Made by a program: the position numbers and the translations under genes
Shown here: positions 25,167-33,723 of the stretch, in pieces
How the letters are laid out: each line of letters starts with the position of its first letter
Numbering within the stretch: the stretch's first letter is position 1
Notes under the pieces: model-generated
The model's database searches: none
Seen by the model: only the letters and a program-made list of their open reading frames with translations
What the model was told of the DNA's origin: nothing
NCBI RefSeq assembly: GCF_003583405.1
Contig: NZ_QXEC01000029.1
Location: 1 to 64,000 of the forward strand
Source of the DNA: Micromonospora radicis
Lineage (GTDB): Bacteria > Actinomycetota > Actinomycetes > Mycobacteriales > Micromonosporaceae
Length of the DNA stretch: 64,000 nucleotides
Reading direction: 5' to 3'

Positions 25167-26807
25167 TCACCGCCGGAGTACGTCGGGGGCGTGCAGGCGG
25201 AGCATGGTGCGGGCGGTGTCGGCGGGGGTACGGCGCCGGGTGGCCAGCGAGACCGCGACCATCACGGTGAAGGCCAGCGGCACGGTCCACGCGGCGGGTT
25301 GCGCGGTGAGGGTGGCCGGCCAGCCGGTGAGCGGCGGTCCGAGCACGGTGACCAGTACGGCCGTCACCGCCGCGCCGCCGCCGACCAGGATCCCGGCCGC
25401 CGCGCCCGCGTCGGTGAGGCCGCGCCACCAGATGCCGAGCACCAGCAGTGGGCAGAAGCTGGACGCGGCGACGGCGAAGGCCAGCCCGACCACCTGGGAG
25501 ACGTCCAGCCCGGAGACGTTCAGGGCGAGGACCAGGGGAATCCCACCGGCGAGCACGGTGGCGAGCCGGAAGCCGCGCACCGAGCCGCGGCCGAGCACGT
25601 CGGTGGAGATCACCCCGGCGACGCTGGTCAACAGCCCGGAGGAGGTGGAGAGGAAGGCCGCGAACGCCCCGGCGGCGACCAGGGCGGCCATCAGCCGGCC
25701 GGTGGTCCCGGCGCCGAGCGCCGCCTCGGGCAGCAGTACCACCACCGCGTCGGTCTGCCCGCTGACCAGCAGCTGCGGGGTGTAGATCCGGCCCAGCACG
25801 CCGTAGATCGTGGGCAGCAGATAGAAGACCCCGACCAGGGCCAACACCACGAGCGTGGTGCGGCGGGCGGCGGCGCCGTCGGGGTTGGTGTAGAAGCGCA
25901 CGAGTACGTGCGGCAGCCCCATCGTGCCCAGGAACGTGGCCAGGATCAGGGAGTACGTGGCGAACAGCCCCCGGTCGTCGGAGCCCGCGTCGCTGGGCAG
26001 CAGCCAGTCCGTCGGACCGGTGGCGACCCCGGACACCTCCGGCACCGGCTCGCCCGCCGCGAAGGTCAACTCGTCGCCGGGGCGTACCTCCCGGGTCTGT
26101 CCGTCGGGCAGCGTGAGGACGGCGCGGTGCTCGACCACGACGGTGGTCGCGGTCCGGAACGTCGGCCCCTCGGGCGGGGTCACTGCCGGGCGTCCGTCGG
26201 CCTGCCACTGCAACGCCAGGAAGATCGCGGGCACCGCGAGCGCGGTGAGTTTGAGCCAGTACTGGAACGCCTGGACGAAGGTGACGGCCCGCATCCCGCC
26301 GAGCGCCACGTTGGCGGTCACCACCAGGGCCACCACCACGGCACCCACCGGGTACGGCGAACCGGCCAGGGTGGCCAACGTCAGTCCGGCGCCCTGCAAC
26401 TGCGGCACCAGGTAGAGCCAGCCGATGAAGATGACGAAGACGGTCGCGAGGGTACGCAGCCGCCGGGAGCCGAGCCGTAGTTCGCAGAAGTCGGGCAGGG
26501 TGAAGGCGCCGGAGCGGCGCAGCGGCGCGGCCACGAACAGCAGCAGGGCCAGGTAGCCGGCGGCGAAGCCGACGGGGTACCAGAGCACGTCGACGCCGTA
26601 CTTGAGGACCAGCCCGGCGACGCCGAGGAAGCTGGCGGCCGACAGGTACTCGCCACCGATCGCGGCGGCGTTCCAGGTCGGGCTGACCACCCGGGAGGCG
26701 ACCAGGAAGTCGGAGGTGGTGCGGGCCAACCGCAGTCCGTAGAAGCCGATCGCGACGGTGACCAGGGTGACCGCCACGATCGCCGGTACCACGAGGTCGT
26801 TGCCCAT
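25167..26807 (-). CDS. sodium:solute symporter, acetate/monocarboxylate (ActP/MctC-like)
   Basis: 546 residues with about 13 membrane segments. WNAAAIGGEYLSAASFLGVAGLVLKYG is the family's sodium-binding start and GYLALLLFVAAPLRRSGAFTLPDFCELR is the SSS signature. VVGLAFAVAASSFCPLLVLGIWWRG is typical of cation/acetate symporters. An extracellular loop of ~65 residues (about 200-265) is long. The gene follows its small partner by one base and stands downstream of a LytS/LytTR pair. Confidence 0.9.
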   Translation of the reverse strand: MGNDLVVPAIVAVTLVTVAIGFYGLRLARTTSDFLVASRVVSPTWNAAAIGGEYLSAASFLGVAGLVLKYGVDVLWYPVGFAAGYLALLLFVAAPLRRSGAFTLPDFCELRLGSRRLRTLATVFVIFIGWLYLVPQLQGAGLTLATLAGSPYPVGAVVVALVVTANVALGGMRAVTFVQAFQYWLKLTALAVPAIFLALQWQADGRPAVTPPEGPTFRTATTVVVEHRAVLTLPDGQTREVRPGDELTFAAGEPVPEVSGVATGPTDWLLPSDAGSDDRGLFATYSLILATFLGTMGLPHVLVRFYTNPDGAAARRTTLVVLALVGVFYLLPTIYGVLGRIYTPQLLVSGQTDAVVVLLPEAALGAGTTGRLMAALVAAGAFAAFLSTSSGLLTSVAGVISTDVLGRGSVRGFRLATVLAGGIPLVLALNVSGLDVSQVVGLAFAVAASSFCPLLVLGIWWRGLTDAGAAAGILVGGGAAVTAVLVTVLGPPLTGWPATLTAQPAAWTVPLAFTVMVAVSLATRRRTPADTARTMLRLHAPDVLRR

Positions 26808-26808
26808 C

Positions 26809-27300
26809 TCAGCGCTCCGGCCGCTGGACCAGGTCGGCGAAGTCCTGCTCGTTGCGTTCGGCCAGCCGCACGTACGTCCATCCGACGGCGACCAGGAACG
26901 GGAAGGAGAGCACGCCGAGCAGCAGCCATGGCAGGTTGATCCCGAGCACCGTCATCCGGCCCACCGCGGGAGCGATGGCGAACAGCAGCGGCAAACCGCC
27001 CAACCCGACCAGCACCACCGCCGACAGTTGCAGTGCGAGGGCGAGTTGGGCGCGGACCAGCCCGCGGATCAGTGCCTCACCGACGCGGGTCTGCTGGGTC
27101 AACTCGGTGTGGGCACCCTCGGCCCGGTGCTTGCGCCGGGACACCTCGGCCAGCACGATCCGGGTCCGCACCGGCCGGCCACCGGTCGGCGCACCCGACG
27201 ACGATCCACCCTGCGCCGGCACCGGACCGGCGCCGCAGTGCGGGTTTCCGGCCCCCGTCCCCGCGCCCGGCGCCGGAACGGAATCGTCGGCAGCAGCCAC
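26809..27300 (-). CDS. small membrane partner of the symporter
   Basis: 163 residues. A Pro/Gly-rich N-terminus (about 1-45) leads to two hydrophobic segments (about 87-107 and 119-141), ending in WTYVRLAERNEQDFADLV. Position just before an SSS symporter matches the DUF485/DUF4212-type accessory subunits, which have the same two-helix layout, though sequence similarity is only suggestive. GTG 27300 is the first start in frame; the real start could be internal because the N-terminus is low complexity. Confidence 0.75.
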   Translation of the reverse strand: MAAADDSVPAPGAGTGAGNPHCGAGPVPAQGGSSSGAPTGGRPVRTRIVLAEVSRRKHRAEGAHTELTQQTRVGEALIRGLVRAQLALALQLSAVVLVGLGGLPLLFAIAPAVGRMTVLGINLPWLLLGVLSFPFLVAVGWTYVRLAERNEQDFADLVQRPER

Positions 27301-27352
27301 TCCGGCAGTCTGGCCGGATCGCGGTGATTGTCAAGCGAGCGGCGGCCGACCC

Positions 27353-27392
27353 TGTGGGCAACCTGTGGACAACCGGTCGACCCTGTGGATAA
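27353..27392. promoter_or_regulatory. cluster of three DnaA-box-like 9-mers
   Basis: TGTGGGCAA (27353), TGTGGACAA (27364) and TGTGGATAA (27384) lie in one orientation within 40 bases. The second is the reverse complement of TTGTCCACA, the preferred Streptomyces box, and the third of TTATCCACA. They lie between the LytTR gene and the symporter partner gene. Confidence 0.65.
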
Positions 27393-27472
27393 CTTGCCGG
27401 GCTGCGGTGACGCGGCTCCGCCGACGCCGCCGGCCCGGTGGGGTTGACGGCACGGGACACCCAACCGGTCCG

Positions 27473-28249
27473 CTACCGGTTCCACTCCTGCTTGGCGGCC
27501 CGGACCAGCTTGTCCTTCAGCTCCCGGGTGTGCCGGCGGCTCACCGGCAGCTCCGTTCCGTCGACCACCACCACGTACCCGGAGTTGACCAGCCGCAGTT
27601 CGGCGATCAACCGCAGCTGCACCAGGTAGGACCGATGGATCCGGACGAACCCGGCATCGGCCCAGCGGTCGGCGAGGGTGGCCAGCGACACCCGGACCAG
27701 GTGTGAATCCTCCGCGGTGTGCAGCCGGGCGTAGTCGCCCTGCGCCTCCACCCAGCGCACCGCCGACCGGGGCAGCATCCGGGTGGAGCCGGCCAACTCC
27801 ACCGGGATGGTCGGGTCCTTCTCGGCGCGCGCCAGCGCGGCCGGGTGGGCGGGCACCACCCGCGAGCCGACCACCCGCCGCAGCGCCTCCGACAGGCGTT
27901 CCGCGCGGACCGGCTTGCGGACGTAGTCGGTGGCGCCGAGGTCGAAGGCGTCCGCCGCACCGTCGTCGTACGCGGTGACGAAGACGATCGCCGGTGGTCG
28001 GGCGAAGCGGCGCAGCACCCGGGCCAGCTCCATGCCGTCCAGGCCGGGCATCCGGATGTCCAGGAAGACCACGTCCACGTCGCCGTCGCGCAGCACCCGC
28101 AGCGCCTCGGTGGCGTCGCCGGCCGTGTGCAGCCGGACCACCCGGGGGTCGGCCCGCAGGTGGTACGCCAGCTCGTCGAGCGCCGGCGGTTCGTCGTCCA
28201 CCGCCAGTACCCGCAGGAAACCAGGGGCGGCGGTGCCGTTGCCGGTCAC
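27473..28249 (-). CDS. LytTR-family response regulator
   Basis: 258 residues. The receiver domain carries D64 in VFLDIRMPGLDG, plus VDDE at the start and the conserved Lys in YVRKPVRAERLSEAL. The C-terminal LytTR DNA-binding domain runs from about 150 to 255 (GSTRMLPRSAVRWVEAQGDYARLHT, FVRIHRSYLVQLRLI, LPVSRRHTRELKDKL). GTG 28249 overlaps the kinase stop by four bases (GTGA). It probably activates the symporter pair 173 bases downstream, as LytTR systems control acetate or pyruvate uptake in other bacteria. Confidence 0.93.
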   Translation of the reverse strand: MTGNGTAAPGFLRVLAVDDEPPALDELAYHLRADPRVVRLHTAGDATEALRVLRDGDVDVVFLDIRMPGLDGMELARVLRRFARPPAIVFVTAYDDGAADAFDLGATDYVRKPVRAERLSEALRRVVGSRVVPAHPAALARAEKDPTIPVELAGSTRMLPRSAVRWVEAQGDYARLHTAEDSHLVRVSLATLADRWADAGFVRIHRSYLVQLRLIAELRLVNSGYVVVVDGTELPVSRRHTRELKDKLVRAAKQEWNR

Positions 28250-29472
28250 GAACCGGCCCGTACGCCGGGGTGGAACTTCGGCACCCGCATGCTCACCCGG
28301 GTGCCGGAGCCCACGCCTGTCTCCACGACCAGGCCGAACTCGTTGCCGAAGACCGACCGGAGCCGCTCGTCGACGTTGGAGAGCCCGACGTGCTGGCCCG
28401 AGTCCTCCCCCGGGTCACCGGTCGCCCCGGCCAGCGCGGCGATGCCGGCGGTGAGTGTGCCCGGATCCATTCCCACTCCGTCGTCCTCCACCGTGATGTG
28501 GCACTCGGCGCCCGCGTCCTGGGCCTCGATGCTCACCATGCCCGTGCCGGGCTTGCGCGACAACCCGTGTCGGACCGCGTTCTCCACCAGCGGCTGCAGG
28601 CACAGGAACGGCAGGGTCACCGGCAGCACCTCCGGGGCGATCTGGAGGCGTACCTGGAGCCGGTCGCCGAACCGGGCGCGCTCGATGGTCAGGTAGCGGT
28701 CGATCGACCGCAGCTCCTCGGCCAACGTGGTGAACTCGCCGTGCGCCCGGAACGAGTAGCGGGTGAACTCGGCGAACTCCAGGATCAACTCCCGGGCCCG
28801 CTCCGGGTCGGTACGGACGAACGAACCGATCGCGGTCAGCGCGTTGTAGATGAAGTGTGGGCTGATCTGGGCCCGCAGCGCCCGTACCTCGGCGCGCGCC
28901 AGACGCTCCCGGGACGAGTCCAGCTCGGCCAGCGCGAGCTGGCTGCCGGCCCAGTGCGCGGTCTCCAGGGTGGCCTGCACCAGGCCCGGTGCGGGCACGT
29001 CGTCGGTCACCGCGACCAGGGCGCCGACGACCCGGCCCTCCGCGCCGGCCAGCGGCGCCACCACCGCCCCCCGGACCGGGCAGTCGATGCGGTCGCAGGC
29101 CAGCTCCGACTCGCCGAGCACGGTCGACCGCTCCGCGGCCACCACCCGCCGGGCCGCCGCGCTCAGCTGCTCCGTGTGGTGTGCGCCGCGCCCGTCGAGG
29201 GCGAGCAGCCGGTCGGTGTCGGTCAACGCCAGCCCGTCGGCGCCGACGAGCGTACGCAGGTGACGGGCGGCCTTCGCCGCGCCCGCCGGAGTCAGCCCGG
29301 CGCGTAGCGGCTCGGCGGCCAGCCCGGCGGTGTGCAGCACCTCGTAGGTGGCCCGCTGCCCGGCGGTCGCGATGCCCCGCCGGCCGCGCAGCCGGGCGAC
29401 CGCGTACAGGGCCGCGGACAGCGCGGTGACCAGCGAGAGGACGCCGATGACGGCGGAGAGGTTGCCACCCAC
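28246..29472 (-). CDS. LytS/YehU-type sensor histidine kinase
   Basis: 408 residues. One N-terminal membrane helix (about 4-26), a GAF-like sensor region (about 40-185), then the His_kinase domain with H206 in LRAQISPHFIYNALTAIGSF, and HATPase with PLVENAVRHGLSRKPG, DDGVGM and GLSNVDERL. The GTG start has AGGA upstream. It lacks the multi-helix 5TM sensor of LytS proper, so sensing is more likely cytosolic. The cognate regulator overlaps it. Confidence 0.93.
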   Translation of the reverse strand: MGGNLSAVIGVLSLVTALSAALYAVARLRGRRGIATAGQRATYEVLHTAGLAAEPLRAGLTPAGAAKAARHLRTLVGADGLALTDTDRLLALDGRGAHHTEQLSAAARRVVAAERSTVLGESELACDRIDCPVRGAVVAPLAGAEGRVVGALVAVTDDVPAPGLVQATLETAHWAGSQLALAELDSSRERLARAEVRALRAQISPHFIYNALTAIGSFVRTDPERARELILEFAEFTRYSFRAHGEFTTLAEELRSIDRYLTIERARFGDRLQVRLQIAPEVLPVTLPFLCLQPLVENAVRHGLSRKPGTGMVSIEAQDAGAECHITVEDDGVGMDPGTLTAGIAALAGATGDPGEDSGQHVGLSNVDERLRSVFGNEFGLVVETGVGSGTRVSMRVPKFHPGVRAGS

Positions 29473-29524
29473 GCGGACGATCCTGCTCGTTGTGGCCGCC
29501 GGAGGAAAGGGTCAGCCGCCCGGA

Positions 29525-31108
29525 TCAGTACGCGCCCTTGCGGGCCACCACCACGCCCACCGTGCGCCAGAGGATGCTCAGGTCGTACGCGAGCGACCAG
29601 TTGTCGACGTAGTACAGGTCCAACCGGACCGCCTCGTCCCAGGAGAGGTCGGATCGGCCGGACACCTGCCACAGGCCGGTCATGCCGGGACGGACCAGCA
29701 GGCGGCGCCGTACGTCGCCCAGGAAGTCACCGTCGTCGGCGGGCAACGGCCGCGGCCCGACCAGCGACATCTCCCCCTTCAGCACGTTGATCAGCTGCGG
29801 CAGCTCGTCGAGTGACGAGGCACGCAGGAAGCGACCCACCGGGAACACCCGGGGATCCTGCTTCATCTTGAACAGCATGCCGTCGGTCTCGTTCTGGTCG
29901 ACCAGGCTGGCCAGCCGATCCTCGGCGTCGACGTACATGGTGCGGAACTTCCACACCCGGAACGTGCGCCCCTCGTGTCCCACCCGGGGTTGGCGGAAGA
30001 AGACCGGGCCGGGATCGGAGATCCGGATCGCGACCGCGATGACCAGGAAGACCGGGATCAACGCCAGCAGGCCCAGGCCGGCGGCGACCCGGTCCATCAT
30101 GCTCTTGGCCAGCAGCGCCGGCCCGGACAGGGTCGGTTCCTCGACGTGCAGCAGCGGCAGGCCCTCGATGGGGCGGATGTGCACCCGGGGACCGGCGATG
30201 TCGGTGAGTTGCGGGGCCACCACCAGGTCGACCCCGGAGCCCTCCAGCTGCCAGGCCAGCCGGCGCAGCTCGCCCGGTTCGGCGCTGGCCGAGCCGCAGA
30301 CCGCGATGGTGTCGCCGCCCACCTCGCGGACCAGGGCGAGCACGTCACGGCCGGCGTACACCGGGACCGGGGTCTGTACGCCCTTGGCCGCCGCGTAGCC
30401 GTCGGTGATGTGGATGGCGACCGGCACCAGCCCGGCGGACGGGTTGCGGGTGACCGCCGTGTACACCTCCAGGCACTCCGGCAGGGTGCCGACCAGCACC
30501 ATCCGGTGCGCCGCCTGCCGGGTGTTGCGGCGCATCACGTGCAGCACGAACCGGGTCAGGATCCGGCCCAGCAGGATCAACAGCAGGGCCAGCAGCAGCG
30601 CGGTGCCGACGGTGAACCGGGACAGGTCGGTCTTGGTGGCGAAGGCGAGGAACGACACCGCCGCGCAGACCGTCACGCCGGCCCGGATCACCCGTTTGAA
30701 CTCGTCCGGCCCGAGACCGAGACAACGCCGGTCGTACGCGCCGTTGAACCACAGGATCACCAGCCAGCCCAGCGGCAACAGCAGGAAGGCGACGGTGAAG
30801 AACCACGTCGGGTCGTCCTGGGCCTCGTGGAAGCCGGCGGTGGCCTGGTCGAAGGTGCGGATCGCCGTGTAGCTGGCGAAGGCCGCCGCCGCGAAGTCGA
30901 GCAGCAGCAGGATCGCGGTGTACGGGCGGTGCCAACGGGAGACGCGCCGCCGGGCCCGTGCCCATGCCGATCGGGGTACGCCGTTCGGCGACGGCGGGTT
31001 CGGCGGCTGGATCTCGAAGCTGTCGACGTGCCGCACGAGTCTGCTCCGGCCTTCGTTGGTTACCGGGCGCTGGAGGCTTGCCGTCACCTCACCCATGTCC
31101 TCCCGCAT
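29525..31108 (-). CDS. polyprenyl glycosylphosphotransferase (WbaP/EpsE-like sugar transferase)
   Basis: 527 residues. Four N-terminal helices (about 62-82, 106-126, 140-160, 165-190), a CoA-binding-like middle domain, another helix (about 340-360) and a C-terminal bacterial sugar-transferase domain: FFRQPRVGHEGRTFRVWKFRTM, LRASSLDELPQLINVLKGEMSLVGPRP, RPGMTGLWQVSGRSDLSW. It starts exopolysaccharide or wall-glycan synthesis by placing a sugar phosphate on undecaprenyl phosphate. ATG 31108 is used; ATG 31096 is a near alternative. The 255 bases upstream hold no gene. Confidence 0.92.
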   Translation of the reverse strand: MREDMGEVTASLQRPVTNEGRSRLVRHVDSFEIQPPNPPSPNGVPRSAWARARRRVSRWHRPYTAILLLLDFAAAAFASYTAIRTFDQATAGFHEAQDDPTWFFTVAFLLLPLGWLVILWFNGAYDRRCLGLGPDEFKRVIRAGVTVCAAVSFLAFATKTDLSRFTVGTALLLALLLILLGRILTRFVLHVMRRNTRQAAHRMVLVGTLPECLEVYTAVTRNPSAGLVPVAIHITDGYAAAKGVQTPVPVYAGRDVLALVREVGGDTIAVCGSASAEPGELRRLAWQLEGSGVDLVVAPQLTDIAGPRVHIRPIEGLPLLHVEEPTLSGPALLAKSMMDRVAAGLGLLALIPVFLVIAVAIRISDPGPVFFRQPRVGHEGRTFRVWKFRTMYVDAEDRLASLVDQNETDGMLFKMKQDPRVFPVGRFLRASSLDELPQLINVLKGEMSLVGPRPLPADDGDFLGDVRRRLLVRPGMTGLWQVSGRSDLSWDEAVRLDLYYVDNWSLAYDLSILWRTVGVVVARKGAY

Positions 31109-31363
31109 GACCCGTGCCGCTCACTCGCCGTAAGGGCCCGAGTCGCCCACCGTTCCAGCTTCCCACGCGGATTCCGTCTCGACGCCGACCCGGGGGACTT
31201 TGCGTGACGGACTCGTGTTCGCCTGGGATCTGGCCGGCTCCACGCCATCCGGAAGCCGGGGACCGGGCCACTATACCGATGGATGGCGGCCCGGGTAGAG
31301 CGGCGGACCGGTGGTTGTGCACACCCCGTCCCATTCCTCTCCGTAATCAGTAAGTGGCATTAC

Positions 31364-32224
31364 TCACCGTACGAGTCGGGACAACCGTCGGTCAGCCAGC
31401 GGCTTGCCACCGGTCTGGCAGGTGGGGCAGTACTGGAGGCTGGAGTCGGCGAAGGAGACCTCCCGGACGGTGTCCCCGCAGACCGGGCAGGGCAGTCCGG
31501 TGCGGGCGTGCACCTTCAGTCCGGAGCGCTTCTCACCCTTCAACTCCGCGGCCCGCTGCCCCAGCGACCGGGTCACCGCGTCGCCGAGCACCCGCCGGGT
31601 CGCCGCGTGCAGGGTCGCCAACTGGTCGTCGGTCAGCCGGTCGGTGAGCGCGAACGGCGACAGTTTCGCCGCGTGCAGGATCTCGTCCGAGTACGCGTTG
31701 CCCACGCCGGACAACACGGACTGGTCGGTGAGCACCCCCTTCACCTGCCCCCGGCGGCTGCGCAGGGCACCGGCGAAGGCGGCCAGATCGGCCGAGAGCG
31801 CGTCCGGCCCGAGCTTGGCCAGCCCGGGCACCACCTGCGGATCGGTCACCAGGTACACGGCCAGCTTCTTCTGCGTACCGGCCTCGGTCAGGTCGAATCC
31901 CGACCCGTCGTCGAGCCGGACCCGCAGCGCGATCAGCCCCTTCCCGGGACGTAACGGCACCGCCGAGGCGAACGCCTCCCGGTAGTGCAGCCAGCCGGCG
32001 CGGGCCAGGTGCACCACCAGGTGCAGGTCGCCGTCGAAGATCACGTCGAGGAACTTGCCGTGCCGCCGGGCGTCGGTCACCGGCCGGCCGGCGACCGCCG
32101 TCGGGGCCGGATCGTACGTCTTCAGGGCACTGATCGCGGCGACCTCCACCCGGTCGACACGCCGGCCCACCGCGCGCTGTCGCAGGTAACCCGCGAGCGC
32201 CTCCACCTCCGGTAGTTCGGGCAC
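31364..32224 (-). CDS. Fpg/Nei-family DNA glycosylase-AP lyase
   Basis: 286 residues. Start GTG 32224 gives M-PELPEVEAL, so Met removal exposes the catalytic Pro and Glu3 follows. The H2TH region is LTDQSVLSGVGNAYSDEILHAAKLSP. The C-terminal zinc finger is CPVCGDTVREVSF...CPTCQ, with four Cys. The open frame continues upstream to 32272 but would break the PELPE start. Oxidised-base repair by Nei2-type enzymes is the likely role. Only 25 bases separate it from the divergent glycosyltransferase. Confidence 0.92.
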   Translation of the reverse strand: MPELPEVEALAGYLRQRAVGRRVDRVEVAAISALKTYDPAPTAVAGRPVTDARRHGKFLDVIFDGDLHLVVHLARAGWLHYREAFASAVPLRPGKGLIALRVRLDDGSGFDLTEAGTQKKLAVYLVTDPQVVPGLAKLGPDALSADLAAFAGALRSRRGQVKGVLTDQSVLSGVGNAYSDEILHAAKLSPFALTDRLTDDQLATLHAATRRVLGDAVTRSLGQRAAELKGEKRSGLKVHARTGLPCPVCGDTVREVSFADSSLQYCPTCQTGGKPLADRRLSRLVR

Positions 32225-32249
32225 GCTGCTAACGGTAGCGTTCTTTGCC

Positions 32250-33521
32250 GTGAAGATTGTGGTGGCGCACAACCGGTACCGGGAAGCTCAGCCTTCGGGC
32301 GAGAACACCATCGTCGACGCGGAGATCGCCCAGCTCACCGCCGCCGGTGTGGAGGTGCTGCCGTTCCTGCGCAGCTCGGACGAGATCCCCTCGATGCCGA
32401 AGACGGCGAAGGCGCTGCTGCCGATCTCTCCGATCTACGCGCCCCGGGCCCAGCAGGACCTGGCCCGGCTGCTCACCGAGCACCGGCCGGACGTGTTGCA
32501 TCTGCACAACCCGTACCCCCTGCTCTCGCCCTGGGTGGTGCGGACCGCGCACCGGCACGGGGTGCCCGTGGTGCAGACGGTGCACAACTACCGGCAGGTC
32601 TGCTCCTCCGGGCTGTACTTCCGCGACGGCATGATCTGCCAGGACTGCCGGGGCCGCACGCTGGGCGTACCGGCGGTGGTGCACCGCTGCTACCGGGGGT
32701 CGCGGGCACAGAGCGCGCTGATGGCCACCACCCTCGCCGTGCACCGGGGCACCTGGCAGTCGGTGGACCGGTTCATTGCCCTGACCAGTGCCGTCGCCGA
32801 CCACCTGCGCGACTACGGCATCCCGGACTCGCGGATCGTGGTCAAGCCGAACGGCATTCCCGACCCCGGCACCCCCACCCCGCCGGGTCAGGGCTTCCTC
32901 TTCCTCGGCCGGCTCTCCCCGGAGAAGGGGCTCGATCTGCTGCTGGAGGCGTGGCGCCGGCACCCGGACGGCGCACTCGGCCCGCTGCGCGTGGCAGGTG
33001 ACGGCGAACTGCGCCCGCTGGTCGAGGCGGCCGCCGCCGAGCGCGCCGACGTGACGTACCTCGGTCCGCTGGACCGTGCGGGTGTGCGCGCGGCGCTGGC
33101 CGCCAGCGCCGTGGTGCTGGCGACCTCCACCTGGCACGACGTGCTGCCGACGGTGATCATCGAGGCGCTGGCGAGTGGGCGGCCGGTGCTCGGTACCGCG
33201 CTGGGCGGCATCCCGTACCTGGTCGGCGCGGACACCTCCCGCGAACCCGCCGGCACCGGCCCGGCCGCCGGCACCGGCCCGGCCGCCGGCACCGGCCCGG
33301 CCGCCGGCACCGGCCCGGCCGCCGGGATCCAGACCGGAGAGGCGGGCTGGGTCGTGCCCCCGGAGCCAGCTGTGCTGGCCGCCGCGCTGCCGTTGGCCAG
33401 CGCCGGTGCCGCCGCGCTGGCCGCCTCCGCGCGCGCCCGCTACGAGCGCACCTTCCACCCCGATGTGGTCACCAAGCGCCTCATCGACGTGTACGCATCC
33501 CTCAGCCGACCGCCCCGCTGA
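32250..33521 (+). CDS. GT4-family glycosyltransferase with an in-frame repeat insertion
   Basis: 423 residues, GT-B fold. N-domain: VVAHNRYREAQPSGENTIVDAEI, HRPDVLHLHNPYPLLSPWVV. C-domain: FLGRLSPEKGLDLLLEAW, LPTVIIEALASGRPVLGTALGGIPYLVG (donor E-x7-E-like loop). Between PYLVGADT and TGEAGWVV lie four copies of AGTGPA, unusual at this conserved position. Start GTG 32250 has no ribosome site; translation may be leaderless or start a few codons later. Donor and acceptor are unknown. Confidence 0.88.
   Translation: MKIVVAHNRYREAQPSGENTIVDAEIAQLTAAGVEVLPFLRSSDEIPSMPKTAKALLPISPIYAPRAQQDLARLLTEHRPDVLHLHNPYPLLSPWVVRTAHRHGVPVVQTVHNYRQVCSSGLYFRDGMICQDCRGRTLGVPAVVHRCYRGSRAQSALMATTLAVHRGTWQSVDRFIALTSAVADHLRDYGIPDSRIVVKPNGIPDPGTPTPPGQGFLFLGRLSPEKGLDLLLEAWRRHPDGALGPLRVAGDGELRPLVEAAAAERADVTYLGPLDRAGVRAALAASAVVLATSTWHDVLPTVIIEALASGRPVLGTALGGIPYLVGADTSREPAGTGPAAGTGPAAGTGPAAGTGPAAGIQTGEAGWVVPPEPAVLAAALPLASAGAAALAASARARYERTFHPDVVTKRLIDVYASLSRPPR
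33252..33323. repeat. four tandem 18-bp coding repeats
   Basis: GGCACCGGCCCGGCCGCC units begin at 33252, 33270, 33288 and 33306, essentially identical. They encode the hexapeptide repeat GTGPAA within the glycosyltransferase's nucleotide-binding half. Copy-number change is expected to be neutral to frame. Confidence 0.95.
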
Positions 33522-33613
33522 ACCCCGTCTCGTCCGCCGCGCGGGATCATCGATCCCCGGCGTGGGCCATGGGCGATCGTGTGCCTCGCAGGAGAGGCAG
33601 TACCTTGGGTGAT

Positions 33614-33655
33614 CGTGATTTCACAGCGAAATAATTATTGCGCTGTGAAATCACG
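33614..33655. terminator. AT-rich 15-bp perfect hairpin between convergent genes
   Basis: Arms CGTGATTTCACAGCG and its complement flank a 12-base loop that is almost all A/T. It lies between the convergent glycosyltransferase and CDP-alcohol phosphotransferase genes. It is the most AT-rich spot of the region and would serve as a terminator in both directions. Confidence 0.75.
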
Positions 33656-33723
33656 GCCATCACACGAAGTGCTGTCCGCCAGCACAGCATCCGGACCACC
33701 CGCCGCCGCGCTCTTCCTTGCAC

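Noticed and set aside
27353..27392. Chromosomal replication origin
   Set aside because: Only three DnaA-like boxes, no AT-rich unwinding element, and no dnaA, dnaN, gyrB or rpmH genes. Kept as a regulatory or titration site.
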